DNA of 64,000 bases, taken from assembly GCF_006539945.1 (NCBI RefSeq), contig NZ_BJNZ01000013.1, forward strand, positions 46,396 to 110,395. The letters run 5' to 3'. Made by a program: the position numbers and the translations under genes. The DNA is from Cellulosimicrobium cellulans (GTDB lineage: Bacteria > Actinomycetota > Actinomycetes > Actinomycetales > Cellulomonadaceae). The notes below the pieces were generated by a model, which did no database searches, was not told where the DNA came from, and was given only the letters and a program-made list of their open reading frames with translations. Below are positions 1-8,111 of this stretch, one piece after another. Every line of letters starts with the position of its first letter. Positions within the stretch are counted from its first letter, which is position 1.

Positions 1-240
1 CTGCGCGAGCGCGGCGTCGTCGTGCCGCGCGACATGTCCGTCACGGGGTTCGACGACATCCAGGTCGCCCAGGACCTCGCGCCCGCGCTGACCACGGTGC
101 GCCTCCCCATGAGCGAGATAGGCGCGACGGCGTTCGAGCTGGCGCTCCGGCCGCCGTCGGGCCGCCCGCGCCGCAAGCGCACCGACCACGAGCTCGTGGT
201 CCGCGACTCGACGGCCCCACCCCGCCCGAACACCCCGTGA
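1..240 (+). CDS. LacI-family transcriptional regulator, C-terminal end (partial)
   Basis: The reading frame is open from the first base of the window, so the gene begins upstream. The visible part, starting LRERGVVVPRDMSVTGFDD, is the end of the effector-binding domain of LacI/GalR repressors. The V-P-x-D-x-S-V-T-G-F-D-D pattern is a hallmark of this family and usually lies near its last quarter. The domain senses a sugar or related ligand and controls an N-terminal helix-turn-helix, which is outside the window. The target operon cannot be read here. The stop codon sits inside the arm of a 22-bp inverted repeat shared with the convergent methyltransferase gene. Family assignment is secure; ligand unknown. 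Confidence 0.85.
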   Translation: MRERGVVVPRDMSVTGFDDIQVAQDLAPALTTVRLPMSEIGATAFELALRPPSGRPRRKRTDHELVVRDSTAPPRPNTP

Positions 241-295
241 GTGCATGAAATAGTCGCGCCATCGGCGTCCGGACGCGACTATTTCATGCACTCAC
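237..295. terminator. 22-bp perfect inverted repeat between convergent genes, putative bidirectional terminator
   Basis: The arms at 237-258 and 274-295 are perfect reverse complements (22 bp) around a 15-base loop. Each arm carries the stop codon of one of the two converging genes, so the repeat includes the last codons of both. There is no U-rich run, as is common in high-GC actinobacteria. Termination is inferred from position and symmetry; a dispersed repeat family is the alternative. Confidence 0.6.
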
Positions 296-1144
296 GCCAA
301 AGGGCTTGCGGGCCACGACGAGGAAGCGCGGGGCCTCGTCGACGAACTCGTGGCCGGCGGCGAGGTGCAGGTGCAGCGCGCGCAGCGGCGCCTCGTACCG
401 GGCGACCGCCTCGGGGGACAACGACGCGAGGTCGGGCACCTGCCACGCGATGAGCTTGAGGTACCAGAGCACGGACGACAGGTCGCGGAAGCGGCGCAGC
501 CCCTCGTGCTCGCGCGCGACGTCGACGACGAAGCCCGCGTCCCGCAGCACCTCGACCGCCGCCTCGAGCGTCACCGAGTCCGGGTCCCACGGGAGCTCCG
601 TGCCGAGCGCGGTGTTGAGGCGCAGGCCGTCGCGGGTGTCGACCTGCTGCGTGAGGAACACCCCGCCCGGCTCGAGCACGCGCAGCACCTCGTCGGGGTC
701 GAACTCCTCGTGCCGGTCCAGCACGACCGCGAACTGGCCGTCGAAGAACGGCAGGAGCTGCTCCTCGTCGCCCTCGACCGGCCGGACGTCGACGCCCAGG
801 GGCTCGAGCCGGCGTCGGGCCACGGGCAGGTTGGGCGCCCAGCCCTCCGTCGCCGCCGACCCGGCGGGCAGCGGCCCGAGCGTGGACAGCAGCTCGCCGC
901 CGCCGGTCCCCAGGTCGAGCACCGGGCCGCGGCCGCTGCCGACCAGCTCGCGCGCGAGCGCCGCGTAGTCCCACGGCAGCGGGTCCTCGACCACGCGCTC
1001 CGCCACGGGCGAGAGGTCGAACCCGACCACGGGCACGGCGCGGGCCCACGCCACGTGCTCCTCGAACGAGGCGTCCCGGGCGGGGACGGGCACGTCGGCC
1101 GCCCGGGCGGAGGTGTCGGGAGTCTCGGGAACCGCGGCAGGCAT
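284..1144 (-). CDS. Class I SAM-dependent methyltransferase
   Basis: A protein of 286 residues with a Rossmann-type SAM-binding fold. Motif I reads VLDLGTGGGELL, and a later acidic turn and the post-motif EVLRVLEPGGVFLTQQV match the Methyltransf_11/25 pattern. The substrate cannot be named. I chose the ATG at 1144 because the longer reading frame adds 48 low-complexity, Arg/Gly-rich residues that look like upstream DNA read in frame. The C-terminal codons are inside the inverted repeat at 237-295. It points away from the WXG100 cassette and seems to be a single-gene unit. Methyltransferase class is firm, the biological role open. Confidence 0.8.
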   Translation of the reverse strand: MPAAVPETPDTSARAADVPVPARDASFEEHVAWARAVPVVGFDLSPVAERVVEDPLPWDYAALARELVGSGRGPVLDLGTGGGELLSTLGPLPAGSAATEGWAPNLPVARRRLEPLGVDVRPVEGDEEQLLPFFDGQFAVVLDRHEEFDPDEVLRVLEPGGVFLTQQVDTRDGLRLNTALGTELPWDPDSVTLEAAVEVLRDAGFVVDVAREHEGLRRFRDLSSVLWYLKLIAWQVPDLASLSPEAVARYEAPLRALHLHLAAGHEFVDEAPRFLVVARKPFGVSA

Positions 1145-1336
1145 GCCTCGATTGTCACCCGCGCGGCCGCCGGAGCCGAACGCGCGCGCCGGGTGGGCCG
1201 GAGCCCCGACGGGGAGTCCTCCCCATCGCCTCGGGCGGCGTCGACGCGGTAGCCTCCCGGATGCCCGTTCGGCGCGCCCGGCCACCACCGGAGCGGCGGC
1301 GGCCGACCTGACGACCGGCGAGGGGACGAGGACGAC

Positions 1337-2341
1337 GTGAGCGGGATGTGGGGCGCCGACGTCACCGAGCTGAGGAGGCTCGCGCAGTCGCTGCGCTCCG
1401 CCTCCGACCAGCTCGTGAGCACGACGTCCGAGGTCAGCGGCCTCGTGGAGGCCGCCGGCCGGTGGCAGGGCGGCGACGCCGACCAGTTCCGGGGCGAGTG
1501 GACCGGCTCCTCGGTGGCGCTCCTGCGCGGGGTGAGCCAGACGCTCGCCGAGGCGTCGCAGGCGGTGCTGCGCAACGCCGACCAGCAGTACCTGACGAGC
1601 ACCGAGGGCGGCACGATCCCGTCCCCCGGCGTGCCCGGGCCAGGAGTGCCCACGGGCCCCGGCGGCGGGCCGCTCGGCGGGGGCACCCCGCTCGACGGGT
1701 CGATCTGGGACGTCGGCGCGACGGCGTGGGGCGCGGTCTCGCTCGGCCTGGCCGGGTGGAAGAGCTGGAAGGTGGGCCAGTCGCTCACGGCGTTCCTGCA
1801 GGCCAGCCGCCTCGCCGATCTGTCCGACGCCGCCGCGAGCGCGTCGGTCTTCGCACGCGGCATGGTCCTCGACGACGCCATGGGGCTGCTCGGGGGGCTC
1901 GGGACCGCGGGCCGTCTCGCGGGCGGCGTCGGCGGCCTGTTCGGCGTCATCGGCGGCGTCAACCAGATGTTCAACACCGAGTACGACGGCGTCCGGGGCG
2001 GCGTCGACCGCGTCATGGGCGGCCTCTCGGTCGTGGGCGGCGCCGGGACCATGCTCATGATGGCCGGCATGCTCACCAACCCGGTGGGCATCGGGATCGT
2101 GGTGGGCGCGGGCGTCGTCGCGGGCGCCTGGGCGCTGGGGAACCTGGTCGTCGACAACTGGGACGCGATCTCCGGGTTCGCCACGAACCCCGGCCCGTAC
2201 CTCGCGGACGGGTGGAACAACGTGACGGACTTCGCGGGCGACGCGGTCGATACGATCGGGGACGTCGCGTCCGACGTCGGGGACGCGATCGGCGACGGTC
2301 TCTCCGCCGCCGGTGACTTCGTCGGAGGGCTCTTCTCGTGA
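1337..2341 (+). CDS. WXG100-like protein with hydrophobic Gly-rich C-terminal part
   Basis: 334 residues from a GTG start. The first 90 residues look like a helical hairpin of the WXG100/ESX family, with the W-Q-G turn at residues 43-45 (GRWQGGDADQFRGEW). A Pro/Gly linker follows at about 95-120, then a long Ala/Gly-rich region with hydrophobic stretches at about 130-265 and an amphipathic tail of repeated GDxV/GDxI motifs. WXG100 proteins are exported by type VII (ESX) systems. No EccC ATPase or other secretion gene is in the window, so the exporter would be elsewhere. No toxin domain is recognisable. It overlaps the next gene by GTGA, so the two are probably co-translated. Confidence 0.6.
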   Translation: MSGMWGADVTELRRLAQSLRSASDQLVSTTSEVSGLVEAAGRWQGGDADQFRGEWTGSSVALLRGVSQTLAEASQAVLRNADQQYLTSTEGGTIPSPGVPGPGVPTGPGGGPLGGGTPLDGSIWDVGATAWGAVSLGLAGWKSWKVGQSLTAFLQASRLADLSDAAASASVFARGMVLDDAMGLLGGLGTAGRLAGGVGGLFGVIGGVNQMFNTEYDGVRGGVDRVMGGLSVVGGAGTMLMMAGMLTNPVGIGIVVGAGVVAGAWALGNLVVDNWDAISGFATNPGPYLADGWNNVTDFAGDAVDTIGDVASDVGDAIGDGLSAAGDFVGGLFS

Positions 2342-3153
2342 CCCAGCAGACCATGCGGTGGTCCACGTCGGACATCGCCGCGGCCGAGCGCACGCTGGAG
2401 CGGGCCACCACGGGCGAGGTCACGCACGTCGTGACGCTCACCGACGAGGAGATCGTCATCCTCGACGGCCTCCAGAACCCCCAGCTCGTGGCCGTCCCGT
2501 GGCTCGACGCGCAGGAGGGCGCCGACCGCGCGCTCGTGGGCCGCGTCGCGCTCCGTTCGCTCCTGGCCCGCGGCATGGTCGTGCCGACCGAGGACGCGGC
2601 CGCGGCGGAGCCCGTGGACGGCCGCCCGGCAGTCGGCATCGAGGCCGTCCCGGAGATCACGGGCCCGCTCGTGCTGCGCCGCACGGCGACCGCGATCCTG
2701 TCCGTCGAGCGCACGACGTCGCTCGGACGGCACTGGGTGTACGTCTACCTCCACGAGGACGACCGCGTGCTCGAGGAGGAGGTCGCGCCCAGCGGCCACC
2801 ACGCGTTCAGCGTCTACCCGCTGGCCGAGCTCGCGGGCCGGCTCGCCGTGTTCGTCGACCCGGGCGCGAAGGCCCTGCTCGACGGGCGCTCCCAGTCGTT
2901 CACGCCCGACGAGTTCGCGGCCCAGGCACCCACCCTCCCGGAGCTGGCCGGGGCGCTGGCCGTGACGACGCTCGGCGCGGTGCGCGCGGGCTCCGACGTC
3001 CTGGAGCAGGTCAGCGTGTACGCGACCCCCGACGGCGTGTACGCCGTCCGAGGCGGCGAGCACGGGGCCGACGGCGCGCCGACCTCGCTCACGCTGTCCG
3101 AGATCGGGGCGGCCACGGTCCGCCGTCTCCCTCTCGAGCTGCTCGGTCGATGA
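2338..3153 (+). CDS. Hypothetical protein, possibly EspG-like chaperone
   Basis: 271 residues, GTG start overlapping the stop of the WXG100-like gene by four bases. No signal peptide or membrane helix is visible; it appears soluble with mixed beta strands and helices. The order of a strand plus helix early (LTDEEIVILDGL, then VGRVALRSLLARGMV), a central strand-rich part and a late repeat of the same type is reminiscent of EspG, the cytosolic chaperone that binds ESX substrates. The location directly behind a WXG100-like gene supports this, but I see no diagnostic motif. A profile comparison with PF14011 would decide. The gene is real; the function is inference. Confidence 0.5.
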   Translation: MTQQTMRWSTSDIAAAERTLERATTGEVTHVVTLTDEEIVILDGLQNPQLVAVPWLDAQEGADRALVGRVALRSLLARGMVVPTEDAAAAEPVDGRPAVGIEAVPEITGPLVLRRTATAILSVERTTSLGRHWVYVYLHEDDRVLEEEVAPSGHHAFSVYPLAELAGRLAVFVDPGAKALLDGRSQSFTPDEFAAQAPTLPELAGALAVTTLGAVRAGSDVLEQVSVYATPDGVYAVRGGEHGADGAPTSLTLSEIGAATVRRLPLELLGR

Positions 3154-3920
3154 GCGGGCCGACGGCGCCGCCCGCGACCGGCGCGCGCGCGACACGCAAG
3201 GTCCGGCATCACGCGGCGCGGTCGGGCCTCGGCACGGTCCGGCACGTGTCGGCGGCGACGCCGAACGCCCCGGCGTGGGCGGTGACCGTCGTCGTGGTGC
3301 TGGTGTTCTCCGTCGGGCCCGCGCTCGTGGGGAACGCGGGGCCCGCCGCGATCAGCTACCTCCTGCCGTCGTTCGCGGCGATCGCCGCCGTGATCCTCTG
3401 GTTCCTCGGGTCCGAGAAGCTGGTCGTGCTCGACCACGGGATCCTCGTCGGCTCGTTCGCCCCGTTCCTGCGCCCGGTCGCGATCCCCTTCGCCGCGCTC
3501 GACGTCCGGACCGTGCGCGCCGCCGTCGCGAGCGCGCGCACCCTCGGGCTGCTGGTCACCGACCGCGGCGTGTCGACCTCGTCGCGCACCGTGCTCTGGT
3601 CGCGTCGCGCCGTGACCTTCGTCGCGGTCGCGCCGACCGTGCTCCGCCAGGCGGCGGCCCGAGGGCTGCCCGTCGACCTGGCGACGGCGACCGCCGTCGA
3701 CCTCTGGGTCTTCTCGGCCCGCGACCCGCGCCGACAGGAGCAGGCGGTCCGCGCGCTGGGGGACGCCGCTCGCGCGGCGGGCGCGCCCGGGTCCGAGCAG
3801 GTCGAGGCGCTGGCGCTGCCCGCGCGGCCCGTGCAGGTCTCCCCGCAGGGAGCGGACCGCCTCGCGGTCCCGGAGCGGCTGCGCAGCGCCCGGACGCGAC
3901 ACCCGCAGACGACGCGCTGA
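3150..3920 (+). CDS. Hypothetical protein with two transmembrane helices
   Basis: 256 residues, ATG overlapping the previous stop (ATGA), making it the third member of a coupled cassette. An N-terminal basic stretch of about 45 residues is followed by two adjacent hydrophobic helices near 48-68 and 70-88. A cytosolic or surface domain of about 160 residues follows, starting SEKLVVLDHGILVGSF, which resembles PH-like (bPH2/YcxB-type) membrane-associated domains in layout only. Function unknown. Its conserved coupling to the WXG100-like and EspG-like genes suggests it acts with them at the membrane. Confidence 0.55.
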   Translation: MSGPTAPPATGARATRKVRHHAARSGLGTVRHVSAATPNAPAWAVTVVVVLVFSVGPALVGNAGPAAISYLLPSFAAIAAVILWFLGSEKLVVLDHGILVGSFAPFLRPVAIPFAALDVRTVRAAVASARTLGLLVTDRGVSTSSRTVLWSRRAVTFVAVAPTVLRQAAARGLPVDLATATAVDLWVFSARDPRRQEQAVRALGDAARAAGAPGSEQVEALALPARPVQVSPQGADRLAVPERLRSARTRHPQTTR

Positions 3921-3948
3921 GCGTCTCGCGGGCCGTCGGCCGACGGCG

Positions 3949-4545
3949 TCAGGCGGAGGTGGGCCGGAACGCCGCGGCGACGCGCGCCGTCGGTCCGTCG
4001 CCCGCGGGACTCACGGCGCCGAGGGCCGCGACCTGCAGCACCATCCACGGGCTGAACGCCCACGGCGTGGCGGCGACGGCGAGCGCGACGTCGCGGGGAT
4101 CCGCCCAGGCGGTCTCCATCACCTCGTCGGGGTTCGGCTCGACCGTGCCCGCCGTGCGCGCCGCGTAGACCGGGCAGATCTCGTTCTCGACGACGCCGGA
4201 GGCGTCGACCGCGCGGTAGCGGAACCCGGGGACCGCGACCTCGAGGTCGGCGATCTCGAGACCGAGCTCGTGGCGCGCGTGGCGGACGATCGACTCCTCC
4301 GTGGTCTCGGTCCAGCGCGGGTGGCCGCAGAAGGAGTTGGTCCACACGCCCGGCCACGTGCGCTTCGCGAGGGCGCGTCGCGTGAGCAGGAGGCGGCCCG
4401 CGTCGTCGAGCACGTAGCAGGAGAAGGCGAGGTGGAGGGGCGTCTCGGTCGTGTGGACCGCGGCGCGCTCGAAGGTGCCGGTCCGGCGACCCTGGTCGTC
4501 GACGGTGACGACGTGGTCGGCGGCGACGGGGACGTGCGAGGTCAT
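3949..4545 (-). CDS. idi: Isopentenyl-diphosphate delta-isomerase (type 1)
   Basis: 198 residues, Nudix fold. It interconverts isopentenyl and dimethylallyl diphosphate, feeding isoprenoid synthesis in the cytosol. The active-site cysteine is in NSFCGHP and the metal/active-site glutamates are in the Nudix-like helix (RHARHELGL) and in ENEICPVY, all as in type 1 enzymes. I prefer the ATG at 4545 (MTSHVPV); a start six codons upstream is possible. It converges with the membrane-protein gene ending at 3920. The nearby squalene-cyclase-like gene (8036-9127) is an interesting isoprenoid echo, but the two are not in one operon. Confidence 0.93.
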   Translation of the reverse strand: MTSHVPVAADHVVTVDDQGRRTGTFERAAVHTTETPLHLAFSCYVLDDAGRLLLTRRALAKRTWPGVWTNSFCGHPRWTETTEESIVRHARHELGLEIADLEVAVPGFRYRAVDASGVVENEICPVYAARTAGTVEPNPDEVMETAWADPRDVALAVAATPWAFSPWMVLQVAALGAVSPAGDGPTARVAAAFRPTSA

Positions 4546-4710
4546 GCGGCCACTCTCGCACACGCCGGTCCGGGACGGGGAAACGCTGTCAGGAGCCGTG
4601 GCACGCCCGTGGCGGGGCCCCGGAGGGTCGGCCGGGGCGCGGCCCAGCCGTGAGGGGAGTCACCCCGACGGCTCGACGCACCGTCTTGCCGAGCCCACCC
4701 GGGAGTGAAT

Positions 4711-4729
4711 TAAGGTGAGGGTAACCTCA
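4711..4729 (+). promoter_or_regulatory. DtxR/IdeR-type iron box
   Basis: The sequence TAAGGTGAGGGTAACCTCA is a near-palindrome that agrees with the classical 19-bp iron box of DtxR/IdeR at about 15 of 19 positions, by eye. It lies 49 bases before the first codon of a siderophore permease gene, the place expected for an iron-dependent repressor. Binding is inferred; the similarity is direct. Confidence 0.75.
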
Positions 4730-4777
4730 CCCGCCGACGACCGACCGGGCACGCGCCCCCGAGCAGATCCGAGCACC

Positions 4778-5872
4778 ATGACCTCGCCCGCGACCGCCGA
4801 CGCGCCGGTCGGCGTCCCCGACGGGACCCTCCGGCCCGCGACGGACCGCGACGACCGACCCGCCGGGGTCGCCCGCACCAACGCGGGGCGCAGCCTCGGG
4901 CTGCTCGTCGCCGTCGTGGTCCTCGCGCTCGCGGTCGTGCTGAGCCTCGTCGTCGGCTCCAAGCCGGTCCCGCTCGGCACCGTCTGGGACGCGCTCACCG
5001 GGTACGACGGCTCGGGCGACCACGTGATCGTCCGCGACCTGCGGCTGCCGCGCACGATCGTCGGCCTGCTCGTCGGGACCGCGCTCGGCGTCTCGGGCGC
5101 CCTCATCCAGGCCATGACGCGCAACCCGCTGGCAGACCCGGGCATCCTCGGCGTCAACGCCGGGGCCGCGTTCGCCGTCGTGCTCGCGGTCGCGTTCCTC
5201 GGTTTCACGGACATCCAGTCCTTCATCTGGTTCGCGTTCGCCGGGGCGGTGGTCGCGACCGTGGCGGTCTACGCCATCGGGTCGCAGGGGCGCGGGGGAG
5301 CGACGCCGGTGCGCCTGACCCTCGCGGGCGTCGCGCTCGGGGCCGTCCTGGGCGGCATCTCGCAGGGCATCACGCTGCTCGATCCCGCGGCGTTCGACCG
5401 CATGCGCTTCTGGGGCGCCGGGTCGCTGGCCGGCCGCACGACGGAGATGGCCGGCACGATCGCGCCGTTCGTCGTGGTCGGGCTCGTCATCGCGCTCGTC
5501 GTCGCCCGCCCGCTCAACACCATCGCGCTCGGCGACGACCTCGCGAGCTCGCTCGGCGCCCACGTCGGGCGCACGCGCATCCTCGTCGGCGTCGCGGTGA
5601 TGCTCCTGTGCGGCGCCGCGACGGCGGCCGCCGGGCCGATCGCGTTCGTCGGGCTCATGGTGCCGCACGTCGCGCGCTGGACGGTCGGCCCCGACCAGCG
5701 CTGGATCCTCCCGTACTCGGCCGTGCTCGCGCCGGTCCTGCTGCTCGTGTCCGACGTCGTCGGCCGCGTCGTCGTCACGCCGGGCGAGCTCCAGGTCGGC
5801 ATCGTCACCGCGTTCGTCGGCGCCCCCGTCCTCATCGCGCTCGTGCGCCGCTCGAAGGCGAGCGGGCTGTGA
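4778..5872 (+). CDS. Iron-siderophore ABC transporter permease (FecCD family), first subunit
   Basis: 364 residues with about nine to ten hydrophobic helices. FecCD/BtuC signatures are visible: LRLPRTIVGLLVGTALGVSGALIQ, TRNPLADPGILGVNAGA and the late GPIAFVGLMVPHVAR motif that contacts the ATPase. It forms half of the membrane channel importing ferric siderophores. The ATG at 4778 is chosen because the upstream extension would begin within the iron box. It overlaps the next permease by GTGA. No substrate-binding lipoprotein gene is in this operon, so that component must be encoded elsewhere or shared. Confidence 0.93.
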   Translation: MTSPATADAPVGVPDGTLRPATDRDDRPAGVARTNAGRSLGLLVAVVVLALAVVLSLVVGSKPVPLGTVWDALTGYDGSGDHVIVRDLRLPRTIVGLLVGTALGVSGALIQAMTRNPLADPGILGVNAGAAFAVVLAVAFLGFTDIQSFIWFAFAGAVVATVAVYAIGSQGRGGATPVRLTLAGVALGAVLGGISQGITLLDPAAFDRMRFWGAGSLAGRTTEMAGTIAPFVVVGLVIALVVARPLNTIALGDDLASSLGAHVGRTRILVGVAVMLLCGAATAAAGPIAFVGLMVPHVARWTVGPDQRWILPYSAVLAPVLLLVSDVVGRVVVTPGELQVGIVTAFVGAPVLIALVRRSKASGL

Positions 5873-6975
5873 GCGCCCCGGTCCGGGACGACGCGCCCGT
5901 CGACCCGTCCGTGCGCGGCAGCGGCGCGCACCGCGTCGACTTCGGCCGCCCCACGCGCGTCGTGCGCGGGCTCGGCGGCCGCGCGAGCCTACGGCTCGAC
6001 CTGCGCACGCTCGGGGTCTGCGGGGTGCTGCTGCTCGTCGCGCTCGCGATCGGCGTCGTCGCGCTGACCACCGGCGACTACCCGCTCACGGTCCCGCAGG
6101 TGCTCCAGGCGCTCGTGGGCGCGGCCGACGGCCCCGTCCACATGGTCGTCGTGGAGTGGCGCCTGCCGCGCGCGCTCATGGCGCTCGTGCTCGGCGCGGC
6201 GCTCGGCGCGAGCGGCGCGATCTTCCAGTCCCTCACGCGCAACCCGCTCGGCAGCCCCGACGTCATCGGGTTCAACACCGGCGCGTACACGGGCGCGCTC
6301 GTCGTCATCATGCTGCTCGGTGGCGGGTACGTCGGCGTCGCGGCGGGCGCGCTCGTCGGCGGCATCGTCACCGCGGGCGTCGTGTACCTCCTGGCGTACC
6401 GGCGCGGGGTCCAGGGGTTCCGGCTCATCATCGTCGGCATCGCCGTGTCCGCGATGCTCGCGTCCGTCAACCAGTGGCTCATCGTCAAGGCCGACCTCGA
6501 GACCGCGATGGCGGCCGCCGTGTGGGGCGCGGGGTCGCTCAACGGCATGACGTGGGCGCAGGCGGTGCCCGCGTGCGTGCTCGCGGCGCTCCTCGCGCTG
6601 CCGCTCGTGTGGCTCGCGCCGCGCATGGGGCTGCTGGAGCTCGGGGACGACGCCGCGGCCGCCCTCGGCCTGCGCAGCGAGCGGGTGCGCCTCGCCCTGG
6701 TGATCGTCGGTGTCGCGCTCACGGCGCTCGTGACCGCGGCGGCCGGGCCCATCGCGTTCGTCGCGCTCGCCGCCCCGCAGCTCGCCCGCCGCCTCACGGG
6801 CGCCGCGGGCGTGCGGATCCTCCCCGCCGCCGTCATGGGCGCCGTGCTGCTCGCCGCGAGCGACCTCGTCGCCCAGCGCGCGTTCGCCCCGACCCAGCTC
6901 CCCGTCGGCGTCGTGACCGTGAGCGTCGGCGGCGCCTACCTCGTGTGGCTCCTCGTGCGCGAGGCCCGCAAGTGA
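5869..6975 (+). CDS. Iron-siderophore ABC transporter permease (FecCD family), second subunit
   Basis: 368 residues, GTG start four bases inside the previous gene. Same family as its upstream neighbour, with LPRALMALVLGAALGASGAIFQ, LTRNPLGSPDVIGFNTGA and AGPIAFVALAAPQLARR. The two probably form a heterodimeric channel, like FepD/FepG. A soluble N-terminal stretch of about 45 residues precedes the first helix. The stop overlaps a possible GTG of the ATPase gene. Family assignment is firm; the siderophore is not predictable. Confidence 0.93.
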   Translation: MSAPVRDDAPVDPSVRGSGAHRVDFGRPTRVVRGLGGRASLRLDLRTLGVCGVLLLVALAIGVVALTTGDYPLTVPQVLQALVGAADGPVHMVVVEWRLPRALMALVLGAALGASGAIFQSLTRNPLGSPDVIGFNTGAYTGALVVIMLLGGGYVGVAAGALVGGIVTAGVVYLLAYRRGVQGFRLIIVGIAVSAMLASVNQWLIVKADLETAMAAAVWGAGSLNGMTWAQAVPACVLAALLALPLVWLAPRMGLLELGDDAAAALGLRSERVRLALVIVGVALTALVTAAAGPIAFVALAAPQLARRLTGAAGVRILPAAVMGAVLLAASDLVAQRAFAPTQLPVGVVTVSVGGAYLVWLLVREARK

Positions 6976-7004
6976 CCACGAACCCGCAGACCGGAAGGAC
7001 CCCG

Positions 7005-7874
7005 GTGGCTCTCACGAACCTCGCGGCCGCCCCGAGCGTCGCCGACGCGGCGACCGACGTGCGCGCGGACCGCGTGCCGCCCGCGGACCGCCTGCACGCC
7101 GAGGGGATCACGGTCGGCTACGACGACCGCGTCATCTCCTCCGACCTCGACGTGAGCATCCCCGACGGGTCGTTCACCGTGATCGTCGGGCCGAACGCGT
7201 GCGGCAAGTCGACGCTGCTGCGCGCACTCTCGCGCCTGCTCAAGCCGACGCAGGGGCAGGTCGTGCTCGACGGCCGCTCGATCTCCTCGATCCCCGCGAA
7301 GGAGGTCGCGCGCCGCCTCGGACTCCTGCCGCAGACGTCGATCGCCCCCGAGGGCATCACCGTCGCCGACCTCGTCGCGCGCGGCCGCTACCCGCACCAG
7401 AAGCTCCTGCGGCAGTGGTCGCGCGAGGACGAGGCCGCGGTGGTCGGCGCGCTCGCCGCGACCGGGACGACCGAGCTCTCGGGCCGCCTCGTCGACGAGC
7501 TCTCCGGCGGGCAGCGCCAGCGTGTGTGGGTCGCGATGGTCCTCGCGCAGGAGACCCCCATCCTCCTGCTCGACGAGCCGACGACGTTCCTCGACATCGC
7601 GCACCAGATCGAGCTCCTGGAGCTGTGCGCCGACCTCAACCGAGACCGCGGGCACACGCTCGTCGCGGTCCTGCACGACCTCAACCACGCGTGCCGCTAC
7701 GCGACCCACCTCATCGCCATGAAGGACGGCGCGGTGGTCGCCGAGGGCGCGCCGGCCGACGTCGTGACGGCCACGCTGGTCGAGGACGTGTTCGGCCTCC
7801 CGTGCCGCATCATCGCCGACCCCGTGACGGGCACCCCGCTCGTCGTGCCCGAGGGTCGTCCCCGCCGCGCCTGA
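7005..7874 (+). CDS. Iron-siderophore ABC transporter ATP-binding protein
   Basis: About 289 residues. Walker A is GPNACGKST, the Q-loop region is GLLPQT, the signature is LSGGQRQRVW, Walker B is ILLLDEPTTFLD and the switch histidine is in VLHDLNH. These are typical of FecE/FepC ATPases. I chose the GTG at 7005 because a good ribosome site (GGAAGG, 6993-6998) lies just before it; a GTG at 6972 that overlaps the permease stop is a serious alternative and would add 11 residues. It energises the FecCD permeases encoded upstream. Its stop is followed in the same frame by an orphan coding-like fragment (7896-8111). Confidence 0.93.
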   Translation: MALTNLAAAPSVADAATDVRADRVPPADRLHAEGITVGYDDRVISSDLDVSIPDGSFTVIVGPNACGKSTLLRALSRLLKPTQGQVVLDGRSISSIPAKEVARRLGLLPQTSIAPEGITVADLVARGRYPHQKLLRQWSREDEAAVVGALAATGTTELSGRLVDELSGGQRQRVWVAMVLAQETPILLLDEPTTFLDIAHQIELLELCADLNRDRGHTLVAVLHDLNHACRYATHLIAMKDGAVVAEGAPADVVTATLVEDVFGLPCRIIADPVTGTPLVVPEGRPRRA

Positions 7875-7895
7875 CCGCGGCCCCGTTCCCCGCCG

Positions 7896-8111
7896 GTCGA
7901 CACGCTGCGCGGCATCGCGGCGGAGAAGCCGCTGACGATCCTGCCGCTCGACGGCGCGGAGGGGCCGTGGGTCGGGCAGAAGAACCTGGACCAGCTCGTG
8001 GGCCGGGACGACGAGCGCCCGTTCACCTCCGCGAGCTACGTCGAGTGGTTCGGCCGGCTCATCGCGGTGCTCGACGGCGCGGAGGTCGTCTCGGGACCGC
8101 CCGCACCCTGA
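7896..8111 (+). pseudogene. Orphan C-terminal coding fragment behind the ABC ATPase
   Basis: In the same frame as the ATPase gene, seven codons past its stop, an open stretch of about 70 codons begins VDTLRGIAAEKPLTILPLDG and ends with TGA. Its composition is protein-like (mixed hydrophobic and aromatic residues, e.g. SASYVEWFGRLIAVLDG), unlike the Arg/Gly-rich shadows elsewhere. There is no plausible start or ribosome site. It looks like the C-terminal end of a gene whose front was deleted. I do not recognise the family. It lies antisense to the end of the cyclase-like gene. Confidence 0.4.

Noticed and set aside
1..240. LacI-type regulator as controller of the pectinase operators
   Set aside because: It is 15 kb away and the DNA-binding part is outside the window, so no link can be argued.
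1337..2341. Polymorphic toxin interpretation of the WXG100-like gene
   Set aside because: The C-terminal part is hydrophobic and Gly-rich without a nuclease or deaminase-like domain, and no immunity gene follows.
571..3195. An 874-codon minus-strand frame
   Set aside because: Covers the real WXG100-like cassette and methyltransferase on other frames; low-complexity Ser/Pro/Thr composition.
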